A stretch of DNA of 54,607 nucleotides, taken from Burkholderiales bacterium. GTDB lineage: Bacteria > Pseudomonadota > Gammaproteobacteria > Burkholderiales > Burkholderiaceae_C. Positions 51,817 to 54,607 of this stretch are shown one piece after another. Positions within the stretch are counted from its first letter, which is position 1; each line of letters starts with the position of its first letter. The translations under genes were made by a program, and so were the position numbers. The notes beneath the pieces were generated by a model that saw only the letters and a list, made by a program, of their open reading frames with translations, was not told the origin of the DNA and made no database searches. Location: contig JAFLDH010000008.1 of assembly GCA_017302505.1 (NCBI GenBank), positions 1 through 54,607 of the forward strand, written 5' to 3'.

Positions 51817-52719
51817 ATGATCACCGACCTCGGAGCCGTCCAGGCCTTCGTTGCCGTGGCCGACTGCGGCAACTTCGCCGAAGCGGCGCATCGGCTGGCC
51901 TTGTCGCCTTCCGTCGTCAGCCGGCGCGTCGCCGCACTCGAAACCCAGCTTCGCGCCCCGTTGCTGGTGCGCACCACGCGCGGCCTGTCGCTCACCGAGC
52001 CTGGTGAGCGCTTCTACCGCCGCTGCCGCGGCGTGCTGGCCGAACTGGCGCTGGCCGCCGAGGACATCGAAGGCGACGTCGACCGCGTCACCGGGCTGGT
52101 GCGCATCACGGCGCCGCAGTCGCTGCTGGGTACGGCGCTCATCGCGCCCGTGCTGACCGGCCTGCTGCAGCGCCAGCCGGGTCTTCGCTTCGATGTGGTG
52201 CTCGACGACCGCAAGCTCGACCTCGTGTCCGGTGCCTACGACGTGGCCGTGCGCGTCGGCCCTGTGCCGGACTCGCGCGTGTTCGCGCGGCCGCTGGCAA
52301 CGCTGGAAGGGGCCCTCTATGCGAGCCCGGCCTACCTGGCGCGGCACGGTCTGCCGCAGCATGCGTCCGAACTCGTGGATCACGTGTGCCTGGAACACGC
52401 CGCTCTCGGCCCGCAGGGCCTGTGGCGCATGGATGACGGAGAGATGCCGCGCCGCCTGGTGCGGGCCAACAGCTTCGAGCTGCTGCTGCAGTTGGCGCGA
52501 TGCGGTGCCGGCATCGCGGTGATGCCGTCGTTCGCCGTCGCGGGCGATGTGGCAAGCGGAGCGTTGCAGCCGCTGTTGCCGCAGTGGCGCAGTCCAGCCT
52601 TCGAACTGTTTGCCGTCGCGCCGCCCGCATCGCGCCTCTCGGCCCGCGCCCGGCTCGTGATGGACGCGCTGGCGGCCTACGCCGGCAGGCCTGTCGATCG
52701 CTGGGGCGAGCCTACCTGA
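51817..52719 (+). CDS. LysR family regulator
   Basis: 300 residues from the ATG at 51817 (AGGGA just before it). Winged helix at the N-terminus (NFAEAAHRLALSPSVVSRRVAALETQLRAPLLVRTTRGLSLTEPG is the region, about 18-62), effector domain after residue 90 (VRITAPQSLLGTAL, VLDDRKLDLVSGAYDVAVRVG). Resembles the DsdC/AaeR-like broad group with RHGLPQHASEL. It converges on the membrane protein gene (8-nt overlap). The target is unknown; no divergent partner lies beside it. Confidence 0.9.
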   Translation: MITDLGAVQAFVAVADCGNFAEAAHRLALSPSVVSRRVAALETQLRAPLLVRTTRGLSLTEPGERFYRRCRGVLAELALAAEDIEGDVDRVTGLVRITAPQSLLGTALIAPVLTGLLQRQPGLRFDVVLDDRKLDLVSGAYDVAVRVGPVPDSRVFARPLATLEGALYASPAYLARHGLPQHASELVDHVCLEHAALGPQGLWRMDDGEMPRRLVRANSFELLLQLARCGAGIAVMPSFAVAGDVASGALQPLLPQWRSPAFELFAVAPPASRLSARARLVMDALAAYAGRPVDRWGEPT

Positions 52720-53515
52720 CCCAAGCGCGAAGCCGGCTCCCGCCCGGGCGGGCCAGCCGCAGCAGGGCCAGCGCCGACAGCGACATGAAGGACGCGGCCC
52801 ACGCCACGCCCGCAGAGGGGTGGTGAAACGCCCCTCGGTGCACGGCCGAGGCCAACGTCACCCCGCTTCCCAGGGCCACCAGGCTCCACAGTGCAAGCCG
52901 CCGTACGCGGTGCCGGCGTTCACGCGCAGCCATCACCAGCGCCGTGGCCCAACCGGCCAGCGCTGCGCCGTACTGCAGCGACGGCTCGGCGCCCAGCGGC
53001 CAGGGCCAAACCTTGGCCATGGCCGCCGGATGGACCGCCAACAGCGCGGCGACCGTGCCGACCGCGGCACCTGCCAGTAGCATTGCGCGGTCCGGTCGCT
53101 CGGCCGGCGCGTTGAGGTCGGTCCGGCGGGCTAGCCAGGCGGCAGCGGTGGCGGCCAGCAGGGCCTGCATCGCCAGCCAAGCACTACCAGCGGGTTGCAG
53201 CGGGGCCAGCGCGTCTGCGCGCAGCAGCACGAGCAGCACGCTGGCGGTAGCGCTGGCCAGCATCTGCGCCAGCGGGATGCGCAGGGCAGCACCGTCGCGT
53301 TCGCGGGCGGCCAGCGCCCAGGGCAGCGCCGACGCGGCCTGCATGGCCCCGATGCAGGCCGCGTGCAGCGGGGGAAGCGCCCAAGGCAGCGTCAGTGCCG
53401 GCTGCAGCCACGCCAGCGTGGCCAGGCCGGCAGATGCCAGGCCGGCAAGGAGCAGGAGCAGGCGCATGCCGGTACCCACGTCGTCGTGGACTGGATCGAG
53501 GCGTTCAGGGTTCAT
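52712..53515 (-). CDS. Multi-pass membrane protein of unknown function
   Basis: 267 residues from the ATG at 53515. Seven to eight hydrophobic segments (for example LLLLLAGLASAGLATLAWL, MQALLAATAAAWLA, LLAGAAVGTVAALLAV, LALWSLVALGSGVTLASAV) separated by short Arg-rich loops. No known transporter or enzyme motif was recognised. A divergent promoter region of 230 bp separates it from the hydrolase gene. Confidence 0.75.
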   Translation of the reverse strand: MNPERLDPVHDDVGTGMRLLLLLAGLASAGLATLAWLQPALTLPWALPPLHAACIGAMQAASALPWALAARERDGAALRIPLAQMLASATASVLLVLLRADALAPLQPAGSAWLAMQALLAATAAAWLARRTDLNAPAERPDRAMLLAGAAVGTVAALLAVHPAAMAKVWPWPLGAEPSLQYGAALAGWATALVMAARERRHRVRRLALWSLVALGSGVTLASAVHRGAFHHPSAGVAWAASFMSLSALALLRLARPGGSRLRAWVR

Positions 53516-53745
53516 GGCGTGAGTGTGAAAGGCGCCTGCGCCGGTGGGACAGAGACCGCTGCCCCGCCGCCCGCGCCTTTGTGGGTGGCCATCGCCCGGC
53601 ACCGGGACCGGTGTCCCGCCCCCATGGAGTCCCCTGACGGGCGCGACGCAAGACAGTCTTGCGCACGGCCGCAAGGCAGGCGGCGTTCGCACAATCCCGC
53701 GCCAGGGCTTGCACCGCCAGTCCGGCTCGAGGCCGGCCCAACCCC

Positions 53746-54607
53746 ATGCACAAGATCCGTTTCCTCAGAAGCCACGACGGCGTCCGGCTGGCCTACGCGG
53801 TCAGCGGCCAGGGCCCGACGGTCATCAAGGCCGCCACGTGGCTGTCGCACCTCGAACACGACAGCGACAGCCCGGTGTGGGGTCACCTGCTGCGCCACTT
53901 CTCAGCGCGCCACCGCCTGGTGCGCTACGACGAGCGCGGCTGCGGACTGTCGGACTGGCAGGTGCCCGATCTCAGCTTCCAGAGTTGGCTGCGCGATCTG
54001 GAAGCCGTGGCGGACCAAGCGGGCGGCGAGCGATTCGCACTGCTGGGCATCTCGCAGGGCGCGCCCATTGCCATTGCCTATGCCGTGCGCCATCCCGAGC
54101 GGGTGACGCACCTCATCCTGCAGGGCGGCTATGCGCGTGGCCGCCTGGTGCGCAGCGCCACCCGGCAGCAGGCCGAAGAGGCCGAGATGATGTGCCGCCT
54201 GGCCGAACTGGGCTGGGGGCGCGACGACCCGAGCTTCCGCCAGTTCTTCACCACCCAGTTCATCCCAGGCGGCACGCCGGCCCAGCACGCCTGGTTCAAC
54301 GAGCTGGAGCGCGTCTCCACGTCGCCCGCCAACGCCGCGGCGTTCATGCGCGAGTTCAACACCATCGACGTGATGGCGCTGCTGCCGCGCGTGCGTTGCC
54401 CGACGCTGGTGCTGCACAGCCGCGACGACGTGCGCGTGCCGTTCGAGGAGGGGCGCTTGCTTGCGATGAACATCCCCGGCGCGACGCTGGTGCCCATCGA
54501 CAGCCGCAACCACCTGTTGCTGGAAGACGAGCCCGGCTGGCGCCAGGCCCGCGAGGCCATCGAGCAGTTCCTGCCCGCCGCCGGCGCCACGCCCGCCGCC
54601 GGGCCAC
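53746..54607 (+). CDS. Alpha/beta hydrolase domain protein, truncated by the window end
   Basis: At least 287 residues from the ATG at 53746; no stop before the window end. Alpha/beta hydrolase: nucleophile Ser103 in GISQG, acid in LHSRDDVRVPF and His in SRNHLLLEDE. The sequence (WLSHLEHDSDSPVWGHLLRHF, VRYDERGCGLSD, HLILQGGYARGR) is the type I associate with hydrolase-domain regulators that continue into a LuxR HTH or cyclase domain. The tail is Ala/Pro rich at the cut, so either the enzyme ends soon or a linker begins. Confidence 0.85.
   Translation, partial: MHKIRFLRSHDGVRLAYAVSGQGPTVIKAATWLSHLEHDSDSPVWGHLLRHFSARHRLVRYDERGCGLSDWQVPDLSFQSWLRDLEAVADQAGGERFALLGISQGAPIAIAYAVRHPERVTHLILQGGYARGRLVRSATRQQAEEAEMMCRLAELGWGRDDPSFRQFFTTQFIPGGTPAQHAWFNELERVSTSPANAAAFMREFNTIDVMALLPRVRCPTLVLHSRDDVRVPFEEGRLLAMNIPGATLVPIDSRNHLLLEDEPGWRQAREAIEQFLPAAGATPAAGP

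Noticed and set aside
1-54607. CRISPR arrays and tRNA or rRNA genes
   Set aside because: No regularly spaced direct repeats and no recognisable tRNA or rRNA sequence were seen by eye; a dedicated scan would be needed to exclude a divergent tRNA.

Overview
The window is GC-rich DNA (codon third positions almost always G or C) from what looks like a member of the Burkholderiales (Betaproteobacteria). I infer this from the Bug-type tripartite-tricarboxylate substrate-binding protein, the imuA-imuB-dnaE2 mutagenesis cassette, and conjugative-element cargo typical of beta/gammaproteobacteria. No rRNA, tRNA or CRISPR array was seen.

Positions 1-15.3 kb are accessory and look like part of an integrative or conjugative element or plasmid-derived island. 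A seven-gene minus-strand array (8478 down to 1470, ending in a clear intrinsic terminator at 1401-1430) encodes small hypothetical proteins, a DUF4313-like protein, a class II (B12-dependent) ribonucleotide reductase, a zinc-ribbon/Toprim primase-like protein and a DUF932 protein. Three of its 5' leaders carry copies of one structured RNA-like motif. Next to it are a BetR-like response regulator, a DUF1845/AcaB-like protein, a tyrosine recombinase with altered catalytic residues, a membrane hybrid histidine kinase and a three-gene toxin-antitoxin operon.

Positions 15.4-21.8 kb hold a two-gene minus-strand module: a roughly 1620-residue NERD / kinase-like / kinase-like / superfamily 1 helicase polypeptide, translationally overlapped with a 522-residue winged-helix protein of unknown function. 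It resembles a PglW-type NERD-kinase fused to a Upf1-like helicase and is the best candidate for an undescribed (probably anti-mobile-element) system here. At 22.0-28.4 kb lies the SOS mutagenesis cassette dnaE2-imuB-imuA with a LexA-like box, divergent from a large SRAP (YedK/HMCES) protein; a DUF5623 protein follows.

Positions 30.6-41 kb look like ordinary chromosomal accessory metabolism: a plant-PPO-like tyrosinase lipoprotein with a small secreted partner; an operon for a Bug binding protein, a sulfatase, a cytochrome b561 and an SMP-30 lactonase with a divergent LysR regulator; a Ste24-like M48 protease; and a tandem EthD protein. Positions 41.4-47.6 kb carry a plus-strand cluster: a TPR protein, two DUF4242 (SCO4226-like) proteins, a secreted protein, a DUF1127 protein, an MddA-like methyltransferase, a VOC protein and a winged-helix/TPR regulator. 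Two of its genes share an unusual, precisely spaced promoter/operator module.

Positions 47.6-51.4 kb contain a divergent Tn3-family transposase with a ParDE module behind a palindromic operator. The right end has a LysR regulator, a multi-pass membrane protein and an alpha/beta hydrolase cut off by the window edge.
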